DNA from: Paenibacillaceae bacterium
Lineage (GTDB): Bacteria; Bacillota; Bacilli; Paenibacillales; Paenibacillaceae
Length of the DNA: 64,000 nucleotides
Direction of reading: 5' to 3'
Assembly: GCA_004134985.1 (NCBI GenBank)
Contig: REGQ01000064.1
Span: 372,001 to 436,000, forward strand
Every line of letters begins with the position of its first letter. Within the stretch, counting starts at the first letter, position 1. Below the pieces are notes generated by a model. The model saw only the letters and a program-made list of their open reading frames with translations. It had not been told where the DNA came from and did no database searches. Below, piece by piece: positions 1 through 9,572 of this stretch. The translations under genes were made by a program, and so were the position numbers.

Positions 1-937
1 AAATGGTGAAAACTAGTTTGTTTAAACTTCTATTAATTTAACTTTTACCATTAAAAGGTGTTTTATTGGTGCGAATCCCCCAGGGATTTCATGTGCACTA
101 CACATTCGCACCCGTGATTCGCACTTCAAATATAAATCCAAAATTTGTATACGTCAACCGTTGTCTGAAACATTACTCCTAACAGTTGGGAAGAATTATT
201 GTATTTTGTTTTGGATAAATTCCCGACATATGAGACAATTCTCGTTCGAACGGTTGATGTGCTGACTGCGGTCATTTTGATGAGCTTGGGAGTCTGAAAA
301 TAATGTGTTTGTGCAGGATTTGAGATGCAAATTGGAGTTTGTGAGCTGAATTGCTGCGATTATGCAGGATTTTGTAGTCGTAAAGCTGAAATGTTGGCCA
401 AGTTGAGGGAGAATCCTGCACATTTGCAGCAATTCTTGCAAAAGTGGGCCAAAGCGCCCCCAAATCCTGCATATTTGCAGTATTTGAAGGGAGCGCGGCC
501 ATTGATTGCGCCAGGGCTCCGCTAACACAATGGCTGTGGCTGCGCTAGCACAATGGCTGTGCCAGTGCCCAGCGCACAAGGCAGTGGAATTTCTGCACAT
601 TGTACAACAATTGTTAAGTGAAATGACTTCCTACAGGTAAAATCTCAGTACAACAATTTTACTTTTGTCGCGGCCATTTTTGCAATTGTTGTAAGAAATA
701 TAACAACAACTGTTCCCTTCCTTGCGAATCCACTCGTCCCGCTGAATTGGGGAACGAAACCACTAGCTGCTGCTTTGTCTCATCGATTACTTTTTTCATA
801 CGATTTTAATCGATGACTCTCTCAATTTTAGCTGTAAACAGCAACAGCAAAAATGCTGCCCACGCCCTTTCCACTGAAAGTGCTTGAACAGCATTTTGTA
901 ATTGTGCACATGAACCAGTTGCAGCTAATAGGCCCTT
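1..937. repeat. Non-coding repeat-rich region
   Basis: No convincing gene is visible. Short repeats seen: a 9-bp inverted repeat GGTGCGAAT / ATTCGCACC (68-76 and 104-112); several TGCAG/CTGCA palindromic motifs at 360-485 around the recurring word ATCCTGCA; a tandem pair GCTAACACAATGGCTGTG (521-538) and GCTAGCACAATGGCTGTG (544-561), 23 bp apart; an inverted repeat TACAACAATTG / CAATTGTTGTA (603-613, 683-693); and CATCGATTA / TAATCGATG (781-789, 807-815). Open frames here have no ribosome site and read as low-complexity shadows. The motifs look like dispersed intergenic repeats. Confidence 0.6.
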
Positions 938-2356
938 CTAAATGCGCGACTTGCTTCGCACTTCGAAGATGGCGAATTTTAAATAATTCCCTTCCGGGAT
1001 GCCAAGCAGCTGGGGATGATCTTTGCCAGCCGCCCGCCATTCAATCGTTCGCAGCACTTTGCCTGCATCTTCAGCTGCCGACTGCACAGCTGCGAGGAAC
1101 AACTCAGGCTTCATATGGTAGGAGCAGCTCGCCGTCACAAGATAACCGCCTTCATTAACCAATTTCAAGGCCTGCAGGTTTATATCCTTATAGCCGCGGC
1201 TAGCGCCTGTGACCGCGCCTTTTGTTTTGGCGAATGCAGGCGGATCGAGGATAACAACGTCCCATGTCCTGCCCGCGCCGCCAATCGGCTTGGAGGTATC
1301 TGTCTTGCTGTCAGGCGCACTGCGCTGCTTGCGCTCTTCCTGCCCCTTCACTTGGCTTCGCAAATATTCAAAGGCATCGTCAACGACGAATTCAACACGG
1401 TCCTCAAACCCGTTATGCGCCACATTGCGCCGCGCTGTCTCAATCGCATGCTCGGAAACATCAAGACAGGTGACTTTCTTCGCCCCGTACTTGCAGGCGT
1501 GCAAGGTAAAGCTCCCCGTATGCGCAAAGCACTCCAGCACGGTTGCCCCATCCCAGTAAGGGAAAGTGACGACTTTGCCATTGGCATTGACCGGGAGAAG
1601 CTGGGCGGCTTCCCTGTCGGCAGTTTTTAGCGCAGTGCTGTTCTCACCGTCGGGATCTGGAAGTGCAGCGAGCTGGATGCCGCTGCGGCTTCCCCACCCT
1701 TGCATAAGCGGTTCGATCGAGGCACGGTTTTCACGCTGGTCGAAGAAATAGCCCGTTTTCTGTCCTTCCACAATGTCCACTTCCAGCTTGAGGCCATTTT
1801 CAATAATTTCAAGATGACGCGGGCACTCGCCATAGAGCACACCCTGCCGCTCTTCCAACCCTTCCAACGCTCTGACGCCCACGTCGCTGCGCTCGTAGAT
1901 GCCTTGCGGCGTGAACACCTCGATAAGCGCTTCGACGATGGCCTCCTTGCGCATATCCATTCCAAGGGTCAGAAGCTGGATCACCAGCACGCTGCCGAAT
2001 CGATCAACTGTCAACCCTGGTAGAAAGTCGGCCTCTCCGTGCACAAGCCGGCAATATAACGGGTTTTCGGCAAACCGCTGCCGATGCTCCAGACAACGCT
2101 GGAATCGCTCTACAAAAAAAGCCTTGTCCATCTCTTCAATTGGCTGGTACGCAATAATTCTAACGGCGATTTGGGAGCTCGGATTCCAATATCCTGTAGC
2201 CAGATATCGTCCCCGATGATCTGTAACATCCACCAGGCTGCCCGGCAACGCCGTCCCTTCGATTCTGCCCGCTTCATTCGCAAAGACCCACGGATGCCCC
2301 TGCTCCAATCTTTTCCGGCGTTCCTGACGCAATGCAATTACTGTTCTTGTTTCCAT
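938..2356 (-). CDS. Class I rRNA (cytosine-C5)-methyltransferase, RlmI/RlmK-I family
   Basis: A 472-residue SAM-dependent RNA methyltransferase, probably acting on 23S rRNA. The N-terminus (RKRLEQGHPWVFANE, about 10-24) is the PUA RNA-binding domain. The centre carries VEGQKTGYFFDQRENR, typical of this family, then SAM-binding motif I (LECFAHTGSFTLHA) and the DPPAF catalytic motif. Two segments look inserted relative to the usual family, one of about 45 residues before motif I and one before the DPPAF motif. ATG 2356 is chosen because GGAAGGGAAC precedes it and the RNA-binding domain starts just after. Family assignment is firm; the exact target base is inferred from RlmI. Confidence 0.87.
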   Translation of the reverse strand: METRTVIALRQERRKRLEQGHPWVFANEAGRIEGTALPGSLVDVTDHRGRYLATGYWNPSSQIAVRIIAYQPIEEMDKAFFVERFQRCLEHRQRFAENPLYCRLVHGEADFLPGLTVDRFGSVLVIQLLTLGMDMRKEAIVEALIEVFTPQGIYERSDVGVRALEGLEERQGVLYGECPRHLEIIENGLKLEVDIVEGQKTGYFFDQRENRASIEPLMQGWGSRSGIQLAALPDPDGENSTALKTADREAAQLLPVNANGKVVTFPYWDGATVLECFAHTGSFTLHACKYGAKKVTCLDVSEHAIETARRNVAHNGFEDRVEFVVDDAFEYLRSQVKGQEERKQRSAPDSKTDTSKPIGGAGRTWDVVILDPPAFAKTKGAVTGASRGYKDINLQALKLVNEGGYLVTASCSYHMKPELFLAAVQSAAEDAGKVLRTIEWRAAGKDHPQLLGIPEGNYLKFAIFEVRSKSRI

Positions 2357-2505
2357 TCGCTGTCCGTTCCCTTCCAAATGCTGAAATAAGCGCAACATGC
2401 TCAGGTTGAACCTCATGCTGCTATACATTCCCGGCTTGTCATGCTTGTCTGGCTCTTGGCATATAAATGAAATTCGAGACTAATCTCCCTAAGGAGCTGA
2501 CCGCC

Positions 2506-3480
2506 ATGTTGCACACAATTATACTCCCGCTCTCAATCGGCTTTACGCTGTTTCTTGCAGGTATGAAAATTATGGAACTGGCGCTGCACCGCTGGGCCGC
2601 TCCTCACCTCAAAAGCGCGCTTGAACGCGGCACTTCCACTCCGCTGCATGGGCTTGCCGTAGGAACAATGTCGACAGCGCTGCTGCAGAGCAGCACCGCC
2701 GTCACGGTCATAACGATCGGGATGGTCAATGCCGGACTGCTCACTTTCAATCGTACCCTTGGCATCGTCCTCGGTACCAATATCGGCACTTGCATAACAA
2801 CGGAACTGATCGGCATGAACCTGCACGCGCTGGCCATGCCGCTGCTCCTGGGCTCGATCGCTGCATGGGTGATATCTGCGCTCATGCTCGAATATGGTTT
2901 ATGGCCTGCTTCCTGGTCTGACAGATGGGTGCAGCCGTTTCGCCTTAGCGCTGTAGCCTGCGGCGGCTTCGCCCTGCTATTGGTCGGCATTGGCAAGATG
3001 CAATCGATTGCCCCCCATGTTCAGGAAAGCGGGATGTTCATCTGGTTTATGGAGCACGCTGGCTCCAATCTGCTCTGGGGAATTGCTGCAGGCGCAGCAT
3101 TAACCGCTGCGGTCCATAGCAGCGCAGCGGTTATCGGGATGATCATGGGGCTCGTAACGTTAGGCGCAATGCCCATCGAGCTTGGCATTGCCGTCGTGCT
3201 TGGGGCCAACATCGGAACATGCGCTACAGCGCTGCTCGCCTCCATCGGCGGCTCACTGCCGGGACAGTTCGTCGCTTGGTCCCATGTGGTGCTCAACATG
3301 GGGGGCGCACTGCTGTTTGCCCCATTTATCGGCCAGCTTCACGCGGCAGCCAGCCTGCTATCGGATGAGCCGGCCAGCCAAATCGCGCACGCCCAAACGA
3401 TTTTCAATATTGCAAGTTCCCTGATCGCCCTGCCGCTCTGCTATTTGCCGGTCTTCCGCAAAACAATAGCCGGTCCCTGA
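2506..3480 (+). CDS. Na/Pi cotransporter family protein
   Basis: A 324-residue integral membrane protein of the PNaS (type II Na+/phosphate symporter) family, likely importing phosphate with sodium. It shows the internal duplication of this family: TALLQSSTAVTVITIG followed by GTNIGTCITT in the first half, and TAAVHSSAAVIGMIMG followed by GANIGTCATA in the second, each with the QSS/HSS signature. About eight hydrophobic segments are seen. It lacks the C-terminal PhoU-like domain found in longer members. ATG 2506 is chosen over the upstream ATG 2467 because AAGGAG (2491-2496) sits 9 nt ahead. It is divergent from the methyltransferase gene. Confidence 0.85.
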   Translation: MLHTIILPLSIGFTLFLAGMKIMELALHRWAAPHLKSALERGTSTPLHGLAVGTMSTALLQSSTAVTVITIGMVNAGLLTFNRTLGIVLGTNIGTCITTELIGMNLHALAMPLLLGSIAAWVISALMLEYGLWPASWSDRWVQPFRLSAVACGGFALLLVGIGKMQSIAPHVQESGMFIWFMEHAGSNLLWGIAAGAALTAAVHSSAAVIGMIMGLVTLGAMPIELGIAVVLGANIGTCATALLASIGGSLPGQFVAWSHVVLNMGGALLFAPFIGQLHAAASLLSDEPASQIAHAQTIFNIASSLIALPLCYLPVFRKTIAGP

Positions 3481-3506
3481 CCGGCTAAGTAAGTGTACTG
3501 CACGGG

Positions 3507-3932
3507 CTAAACTTCAATTCCGAGCAATTTGAGCGCGCCGGCCAAAATGCGGTTATTGTTGTTGTAGCCTGCGGTTCGCTGTCTGCGCCATGCTTCCTGC
3601 GGCTCGAACCAGTCGACGCCGCGAATTTCCTCCACCTGCGCCTGCAGCGTTCCTCCAACCGCCTCCACCAAATAATAATGAACTTCTTTGTCGACCGTTC
3701 CTTTGGCTTCGTTGACATACTGATATTTGATCTGATCGATCGGGGCGATGATTTTACCCACCATGCCGGTTTCCTCGGCAATTTCACGCAGCGCTGTTTC
3801 CTCGACTGTCTCGCCGTGCTCCATCTTCCCTTTAGGCAACGAAATCTTGCCATATCGATCCTGAATAAGCTGAATTTGCAACTGCTGCTCCGAACGGCGA
3901 AATACGACGCCGCCCGCCGATATTTCTTTCAT
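3507..3932 (-). CDS. Nudix hydrolase
   Basis: A 141-residue Nudix hydrolase. The full Nudix box is present at about 36-58: G-x5-E-x7-REIAEETGM, giving the metal-binding REUXEE core. The N-terminal stretch SAGGVVFRR is the usual first strand. Such proteins cleave nucleoside diphosphates linked to another moiety; the substrate (for example diadenosine polyphosphates or oxidised nucleotides) cannot be told from sequence. The start has GGGGGAG upstream. It is the last gene of the leftward prmA-rsmE-mtaB run, 24 nt after mtaB. Confidence 0.88.
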   Translation of the reverse strand: MKEISAGGVVFRRSEQQLQIQLIQDRYGKISLPKGKMEHGETVEETALREIAEETGMVGKIIAPIDQIKYQYVNEAKGTVDKEVHYYLVEAVGGTLQAQVEEIRGVDWFEPQEAWRRQRTAGYNNNNRILAGALKLLGIEV

Positions 3933-3956
3933 GTCTACGACTCCCCCGTTCCTTGA

Positions 3957-5315
3957 CTAGATGGCCGCTGTCGCCACAGATCTGGACTCAGCCGCCGGCT
4001 GCTCCACACGAACAAGCTGGCCACGGCACTCGTTAACGCCCGCTTCTGTAATTTTGACAGTACACAACTGGCCAATGAGCGACTCCGAACCTTCAAAGAC
4101 GATTTGCAGGTAATTGCCGGAATACCCCATCACAAACCCGGTGCCTGGAGCTCCTTTGTAATCGCGCTCCGGAATGACATCCAGCACTTGCCCAACAAAC
4201 GGACGCGCATACTGAAGCTGCATTTGTTCCGACAGATCAATGAGCTTGTGCACCCGTTCATTTTTGACTTCCTCATCCACCTGCTCCTCCATGCGAGCGG
4301 CAGGAGTACCTGTTCGTTTGGAGTACGGGAACACATGCATTTCCGCAAACGCCAACGATTTCATGAAGCGATAGCCATTTTCGAACATTTCCTCTGTTTC
4401 GCCGGGAAAGCCGACAATAACATCGGTGGTGATCGCAACGCCAGGCATGGCCACATGCAGCCGCCGGATTTTCTCGGCAAATTCAGCGGTCGTATATTTC
4501 CGCCTCATGCGCTTCAACACGCTGTCATCGCCAGCCTGGAGCGGGATATGCAGATGACGGCACATTTTGGGTGAGCGATTAAGCACATCGATCATTCGCT
4601 CATCGATTTGGCTTGCCTCGATGGAACTGATGCGAATGCGCTCCAAACCGTCGATTTTATCCAAATCCCACAGCAGATCGGTCAGATCATAGTTTTCCAA
4701 ATCATCCCCGTAGCCGCCGGTATGGATGCCGGTAAGCACAATTTCCTTGTATCCCGCTCCCACCAGCTGGCGGGCCTGGGCAAGGACGCTTTCCGGGGAA
4801 CGGCTGCGCGACAACCCGCGTGACCACGGAATAATACAGAAGGTGCAGAAGTTGTTGCAGCCTTCCTGAATTTTGAGAAACGCGCGCGTGCGCTCAGCAA
4901 AATCCGGGACGTCCAATTCCTCAAATTGACGGGTTTTCATAATATTGCGAACAGCGTTCACTGGCTGGCGGTCCGTATGATACTGCTGGACAAACTCCAT
5001 CAGCTTCTCCCTGTCCTGTGTGCCGACGACCAGATCAACCCCGGGAATCGCCATTATTTCTGCAGGAGATGTCTGCGCGTAGCAGCCTGTAACCGCGATA
5101 ACCGCATCGGGATTGCGCCTTACCGCGCGCCGGATAATTTGCCGGCTTTTTTTATCCCCGGTATTGGTCACCGTGCATGTATTGATCAGGTAAACATCGG
5201 CAGTCGCTTCGAAATCGACCTGCTCATAGCCTTCCTTTTTGAACAGCTGCCAAATGGCCTCCGTATCATAGAAATTAACTTTACAACCCAACGTGTAAAA
5301 TGCTACCGATGGCAT
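3957..5315 (-). CDS. mtaB: tRNA (ms2t6A37) methylthiotransferase MtaB
   Basis: A 452-residue radical-SAM methylthiotransferase that converts t6A37 to ms2t6A37 in tRNAs reading ANN codons. Domains in order: the N-terminal UPF0004 domain starting FYTLGCKVNFYDTE with conserved cysteines including INTCTVT; the radical SAM core with the cluster motif C-x3-C-x2-C in GCNNFCTFC; and a C-terminal TRAM domain. The start is ATG 5315, preceded by GGGAGGAG; an upstream in-frame ATG would lie inside rsmE. Its position directly after rsmE matches the order prmA-rsmE-mtaB (yqeT-yqeU-yqeV) of Bacillus subtilis. Confidence 0.94.
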   Translation of the reverse strand: MPSVAFYTLGCKVNFYDTEAIWQLFKKEGYEQVDFEATADVYLINTCTVTNTGDKKSRQIIRRAVRRNPDAVIAVTGCYAQTSPAEIMAIPGVDLVVGTQDREKLMEFVQQYHTDRQPVNAVRNIMKTRQFEELDVPDFAERTRAFLKIQEGCNNFCTFCIIPWSRGLSRSRSPESVLAQARQLVGAGYKEIVLTGIHTGGYGDDLENYDLTDLLWDLDKIDGLERIRISSIEASQIDERMIDVLNRSPKMCRHLHIPLQAGDDSVLKRMRRKYTTAEFAEKIRRLHVAMPGVAITTDVIVGFPGETEEMFENGYRFMKSLAFAEMHVFPYSKRTGTPAARMEEQVDEEVKNERVHKLIDLSEQMQLQYARPFVGQVLDVIPERDYKGAPGTGFVMGYSGNYLQIVFEGSESLIGQLCTVKITEAGVNECRGQLVRVEQPAAESRSVATAAI

Positions 5316-5319
5316 CTTT

Positions 5320-6102
5320 CTAAACTCCTCCCATCTCTCCAGATTCATACATTAAACAGGCAAGCGCCGCAATGCTCGCCGTCTCCGTGCGAAGTATGCG
5401 CTGGCCAAGCCCGATTATGCAGGCTCCGCAAGCCTCTGCCTCCTCCGCTTCCCGCTCCGAAAACCCGCCTTCCGGGCCGATCATCAGCAATATACGGAAC
5501 GGTTGGACGACTGAATCTGCTTTCTGATTCGTATTAAATCTTTGCAATACCGTTCTTAATCCGGTATCTTCTTGCCCATTCTGCTTCTCATAGCAAAACA
5601 AAGCCAAATCAAATGACGGAATGATCTCCATCATCTGACGCCACGTTCTGACCGGCTCCACTGCCGGCACGCGGCCGCGGTGCGCCTGCTCAGCCGCTTC
5701 TTTGGCAATTTTCCCCCAGCGCTCCAGACGCTTGGCTTCCTTCTTCGCGTCATACTGTACAATGATCCGCTCCGATTGAAACGGGGCAAACCGGCTTGCG
5801 CCGATTTCCGTGCCTTTTTGAATGATCAGTTCCATCTTGTCGCCTTTGGGCAAACTCTGTGCCACGGCAACGCTCCAGCGCGGCTCCTGCACAAGTTGGC
5901 GCAGCTCGACTATTTCAGCTTCTGCCTGTTCGTTAGTGACCGTGCTCAGCCTCACCAGCGCTTCCTTTGCCAGGCCATCGCAGACCAGCACTTTATCGCC
6001 GGGCTTCATCCGCATCACTTTACAGAGATGATACGCGTCGTCACCAACGATCTGAACTGTGTCCTCACCGAACAGTGAAGGATCTATAAAGTATCTCTGC
6101 AT
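5320..6102 (-). CDS. rsmE: 16S rRNA (uracil1498-N3)-methyltransferase RsmE
   Basis: A 260-residue SPOUT-class methyltransferase that methylates N3 of U1498 in 16S rRNA. The diagnostic C-terminal knot motif is clear: LMIGPEGGFS, followed by LGQRILRTETA. The N-terminal PUA-like domain begins QRYFIDPSLF. It starts 2 nt after the prmA stop with GAGGGAATAACG as ribosome site, so the two genes are almost certainly co-transcribed, and mtaB follows 4 nt later. Confidence 0.95.
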   Translation of the reverse strand: MQRYFIDPSLFGEDTVQIVGDDAYHLCKVMRMKPGDKVLVCDGLAKEALVRLSTVTNEQAEAEIVELRQLVQEPRWSVAVAQSLPKGDKMELIIQKGTEIGASRFAPFQSERIIVQYDAKKEAKRLERWGKIAKEAAEQAHRGRVPAVEPVRTWRQMMEIIPSFDLALFCYEKQNGQEDTGLRTVLQRFNTNQKADSVVQPFRILLMIGPEGGFSEREAEEAEACGACIIGLGQRILRTETASIAALACLMYESGEMGGV

Positions 6103-6104
6103 CG

Positions 6105-7133
6105 TTATTCCCTCGTCTGATCATACACTGTTTTGCCTTTTCTCGCCACAAATGCAATCCAGTCTTCTTCGCGTTCGCGTCCGACGATCTCGAAGCCTGC
6201 TTTAATTAATCCTTGCTCTACAAGCTCCTCTTTATTCTTAAAAATGCCGGAAGCAATATAGGTGCCGCCAGGTCGCAGCGCTTCATAGACATCATCAACA
6301 AACAGCAATATAATTTCAGCCAATATATTGGCAACTACGACATCTACCGGAACGTTGATATTCAGTTCTGAAACGCTTGGAATGGTTGCCCCGCCTTTGG
6401 CGGTATTTGCGCCATCCGCACGGAGCACGCCGAGCAAGTCGCTCAGATGCGTCTGGATTTTGTCCTCCAGGTTGTTCAAGGCAATGTTGCCAATCGCGCT
6501 TTGTACGGCAACCGGGTCAAGATCAAGCGCCAGCACACGCTCTGCGCCGAGCAGACAAGCACCGATCGCCAAAATACCGGAACCTGTGCCAACGTCGATC
6601 ACTTCCTCCCCGCCTTCAATGACCTGCTCCAGCGTCCGCAGGCAGAGTGCTGTGGTCGGGTGAGTTCCTGTGCCGAACGCCATCCCCGGATCAATTTCAA
6701 TAATGCGTTCTCCAGGCTCTCCAACATAATCTTCCCATGTCGGCTTGATCGTTAAACTTGGCGTTACCCGAAGAGGCTTGAAGTACTGTTTCCAAGCATC
6801 CGCCCAATCCTCTTCATCCACAAGGGCAACAGACAGCTCGTAATCGCCGGGCTCGATGTCAAATTCCCGCAGTTGATCGATCGATTCCCGAAGATTTGCA
6901 AGCAATGCGTCCGTATCCGACCCTTCCGGGAAGTAACCTTTTATCACCGCTTCCCCTTCGGGAATATCATTGAGATCATGCTCATACCATTGCCCGAATG
7001 ATGTATCCCGCGGTCGGTTAAGCGACCCTGTTTCCTCAATGGATACGCCGTCTGCATCGGCTTCATGCAGAAAATTTGTAATCATTTCAATCGACTCTTC
7101 CGAGGTCGATATTGTTATCTCATGCCATTTCAA
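6105..7133 (-). CDS. prmA: Ribosomal protein L11 methyltransferase PrmA
   Basis: A 342-residue SAM-dependent methyltransferase that trimethylates ribosomal protein L11. Motifs: GMAFGTGTHPTT, the SAM loop DVGTGSGILAIGA and VVANILAEII, all characteristic of PrmA. The start codon is TTG at 7133, decided by the ribosome site GGGGAGG nine bases upstream and by the usual N-terminus KWHEI. About 30 residues (250-275) form an insert between strands. It is separated from dnaJ only by the NHL-repeat gene, whereas in B. subtilis it follows dnaJ directly. Confidence 0.94.
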   Translation of the reverse strand: MKWHEITISTSEESIEMITNFLHEADADGVSIEETGSLNRPRDTSFGQWYEHDLNDIPEGEAVIKGYFPEGSDTDALLANLRESIDQLREFDIEPGDYELSVALVDEEDWADAWKQYFKPLRVTPSLTIKPTWEDYVGEPGERIIEIDPGMAFGTGTHPTTALCLRTLEQVIEGGEEVIDVGTGSGILAIGACLLGAERVLALDLDPVAVQSAIGNIALNNLEDKIQTHLSDLLGVLRADGANTAKGGATIPSVSELNINVPVDVVVANILAEIILLFVDDVYEALRPGGTYIASGIFKNKEELVEQGLIKAGFEIVGREREEDWIAFVARKGKTVYDQTRE

Positions 7134-7263
7134 CGTACGTTGCCTCCCCTATATGTAAAGCTCTGTCCTCTATTCTACAACAGAAGCTTCTTTCGCACAA
7201 AAAAAAGAAAAGGAAAACACGGCAAGCCGTATCCTCCTCATGTGTAGCTCCTATATATGCCGC

Positions 7264-8184
7264 TTAGCTTTGGCGCAGCAGCTTCGTTACTCTCCCCTTA
7301 ATCGTCCACTCCGCCACATAAATATCGCCGTTGGAGTCGACGCAGACACCGTGAGGCGAGCTGAACCGGTTCGTACGGAAGTAACTATCCTCAAGATTCG
7401 GCCATCCCTGCTGCTTATATGCCTGCTGGTCCTCGCCAAGGTGGGTAATCAGTTTATCATTTTTATCAAATATCGTGATCCGGCTGTGCAAATCCGGAAA
7501 TACAATTTCGTCATTATAATAATAAAAATTGCAAGGCATGTCCATATTCTCATCAATGATCCGCTTGAATTCGCCTTCCATTGTGAATACTTGAATCCGG
7601 TTGTTGCCACGGTCGGCAACATACAGCTCCGGCTCCGCTCCCCGCAAGTCAACGGAAATGCCATGCGGGCATTTCAGCTGTCCCGGCTCAGAACCTGCGC
7701 CGCCCCATGAATGCAAACGCTCTCCATCTGCCGAATAACGATGAATCCAGCTCTGTCCGTAACCGTCAGCAATATAAATATCTCCGTTGGAAGCAACAGC
7801 AACATCCGTCGGGACGAACCTGCGCGTCTCATCGTATATATCAGGAAGATCAGGTGTATCGATCGTTAGCAAACGCTCCCCTTCAAGCGTCAGCTTGGCT
7901 ACCTGTGAGCGCTTCGTATCTGTTACATAGAGAAATGACTGTCCGTTCTCTTGATGCAGAAGAAAGCCATGTGCGCCGTCTTCAAATTCATCGCCCCATG
8001 AAGAAAGATAATTGCCTTGTTGATCGAATTTGATAACTGACTGCTTTCCGGTATGAAACAAATATACATTGCCTGTTTCGTCGACTTCAATGCCGTGTGT
8101 ATAACCAAGTTGAATCGAATCCGGAATTTTTGCCCATCCTTCAGCCACTTCATACACACGAACGTTATTCCCTACGGTTGTCAT
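7264..8184 (-). CDS. NHL-repeat beta-propeller protein
   Basis: A 306-residue protein made almost entirely of NHL repeats. Repeats are seen as HGIEVDETGNVYLF, DVAVASNGDIYIADGYGQ, HGISVDLRG...LYVADRGNNRIQVF and HGVCVDSNGDIYVAEW. The layout resembles the propeller half of peptidylglycine alpha-amidating lyases, but no signal peptide is evident, so a cytosolic binding or scaffolding role is as likely as catalysis. The internal ATG 8184 is preferred, since GGAGG lies 8 nt before it. It sits between dnaJ and prmA, inside what is usually a continuous run. Function unknown. Confidence 0.75.
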   Translation of the reverse strand: MTTVGNNVRVYEVAEGWAKIPDSIQLGYTHGIEVDETGNVYLFHTGKQSVIKFDQQGNYLSSWGDEFEDGAHGFLLHQENGQSFLYVTDTKRSQVAKLTLEGERLLTIDTPDLPDIYDETRRFVPTDVAVASNGDIYIADGYGQSWIHRYSADGERLHSWGGAGSEPGQLKCPHGISVDLRGAEPELYVADRGNNRIQVFTMEGEFKRIIDENMDMPCNFYYYNDEIVFPDLHSRITIFDKNDKLITHLGEDQQAYKQQGWPNLEDSYFRTNRFSSPHGVCVDSNGDIYVAEWTIKGRVTKLLRQS

Positions 8185-8267
8185 TTTCTGTTCCTCCATC
8201 GTTCGGTAGTTTTGATCGGTACGAACCGCATCTTCGCATTCATCTGCTCGTGAAGTCGCTTACATTC

Positions 8268-8313
8268 GAAAATAAGGGAGACACGGGTTAATTCCCGCAC
8301 CAACCTTATTTCT
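8268..8313 (-). terminator. Hairpin between dnaJ and the NHL gene
   Basis: Arms AAATAAGG (8270-8277) and CCTTATTT (8304-8311) enclose an inner stem of GGG/CCC type. Read leftward it follows the dnaJ stop only indirectly (it lies upstream of the NHL gene and downstream, in transcription order, of nothing else), so it may be a leader hairpin of the NHL gene's transcript or part of a local promoter region. The T-run is short. Confidence 0.3.
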
Positions 8314-8408
8314 CCGCTTAGCGAACATCAAAACAGCAGAATGAAAATAATGACTTGCAAGCCGGTTCTCCTGTAAGTTCGATACTGATTGCGGATTCCC
8401 TGCTCGCT

Positions 8409-9533
8409 TTATTCCCCGCGAAACGCTTTTTTCATTTTTTCGAAAATGGATTCATGATGCTCTGACGCCGACCCGTCACCGCGCAGTCCAGAAAACTGTC
8501 GTAACAATTCCTTCTGTTCATCGTTTAATGACGTTGGGGTGACGATCGTTACTTTCACATGCTGATCCCCTTGACCGTATCCGCGCAGCCGCGGCACGCC
8601 TTTGGATTTCAAACGGAAGTAAGTGCCTGTTTGCGTACCAGCAGGGATTTTGAGTTTGACTTTTTCCGTCAATGTCGGAATTTCAATTTCATCTCCCAGC
8701 GCTGCCTGCGCAAAAGTGAGCGGCACTTCACAATAAATATCGTCCCCGTCACGCTCGAAGAAATCATGCGCCTTGACGCGAATAACAATATACAAATCGC
8801 CTGCAGGTCCGCCTTTTTGTCCGGATTCTCCTTCACCAGACAAGCGGATCTGTGCTCCTTCATCTACACCGGCAGGAATGCGCACATGAATCGTGCGATT
8901 CTTTTTCACTTTGCCAGCGCCGTGGCAAGTCCCGCATTTCTCTTTGATCACACGGCCGGTGCCACTGCATGACGTACAAGCGCGACGATTGACAATACGG
9001 CCAAATGGTGTATTCTGCACCACTTCCTGCTGGCCGCTGCCTTTACACACCGAACAATTTTCCGGCTTGGTGCCAACCTTCGCCCCGGAGCCGTGACAAC
9101 TGTCGCAAGTTTCCGTCCTTGGTATCGTAATGTCGGTTTCTTTGCCAAATACGGCATCCTTAAAATCAATGGTCATCGTATACTGCAAATCATTGCCGCG
9201 CTGCGGCGCATTCGGGTCTCTCCGACCGCCGCCGCCGCCAAAGAACATATCAAAGATATCGCCAAAGCCGCCGAAATCGCCTGCGCCACCGCCGCCGCCA
9301 AAACCCTGATTCGGATCGACATGGCCATAGCGATCATAAGTAGACCGCTTCTGCGTATCGCTCAGAACATCGTAAGCTTCCTTTACTTCTTTAAACTGTG
9401 TTTCTGCACCCGCCTCTTTATTGACGTCCGGATGGTACTTTCTCGCAAGGACGCGATACGATTTTTTTATTTCATCGTCTGACGCATCCTTGTTGATTCC
9501 CAGCACTTCATAATAGTCCCGTTTCTCCGCCAC
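8409..9533 (-). CDS. dnaJ: Chaperone DnaJ (Hsp40)
   Basis: A 374-residue co-chaperone that delivers unfolded substrates to DnaK and stimulates its ATPase. In order: J domain (RDYYEVLG ... HPD ... YDRYG, about 5-68), Gly/Phe linker ([15 protein letters not shown]), zinc-finger region with four CxxCxGxG repeats ([32 protein letters not shown]), and the C-terminal substrate-binding domains. A GTG at 9533 is taken as the start (protein begins VAEKRDYYE) with GGGGGTGA upstream; the longer frame to 9569 is not supported by homology. It is the last heat-shock gene of the hrcA operon. Confidence 0.96.
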   Translation of the reverse strand: MAEKRDYYEVLGINKDASDDEIKKSYRVLARKYHPDVNKEAGAETQFKEVKEAYDVLSDTQKRSTYDRYGHVDPNQGFGGGGGAGDFGGFGDIFDMFFGGGGGRRDPNAPQRGNDLQYTMTIDFKDAVFGKETDITIPRTETCDSCHGSGAKVGTKPENCSVCKGSGQQEVVQNTPFGRIVNRRACTSCSGTGRVIKEKCGTCHGAGKVKKNRTIHVRIPAGVDEGAQIRLSGEGESGQKGGPAGDLYIVIRVKAHDFFERDGDDIYCEVPLTFAQAALGDEIEIPTLTEKVKLKIPAGTQTGTYFRLKSKGVPRLRGYGQGDQHVKVTIVTPTSLNDEQKELLRQFSGLRGDGSASEHHESIFEKMKKAFRGE

Positions 9534-9572
9534 TAAAGTCACCCCCACTTTGGTAAATCTTGTGTGCACAAC

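Noticed and set aside
60-130. Possible end of a CRISPR array (GTGCGAATCCCC ... ATTCGCAC)
   Set aside because: Only one unit is visible, with no second repeat or regular spacing and no cas gene in the window.
196-600. 134-codon minus-strand open frame at the left end
   Set aside because: No start signal, and it is built from the intergenic repeat words; no protein-like domains.
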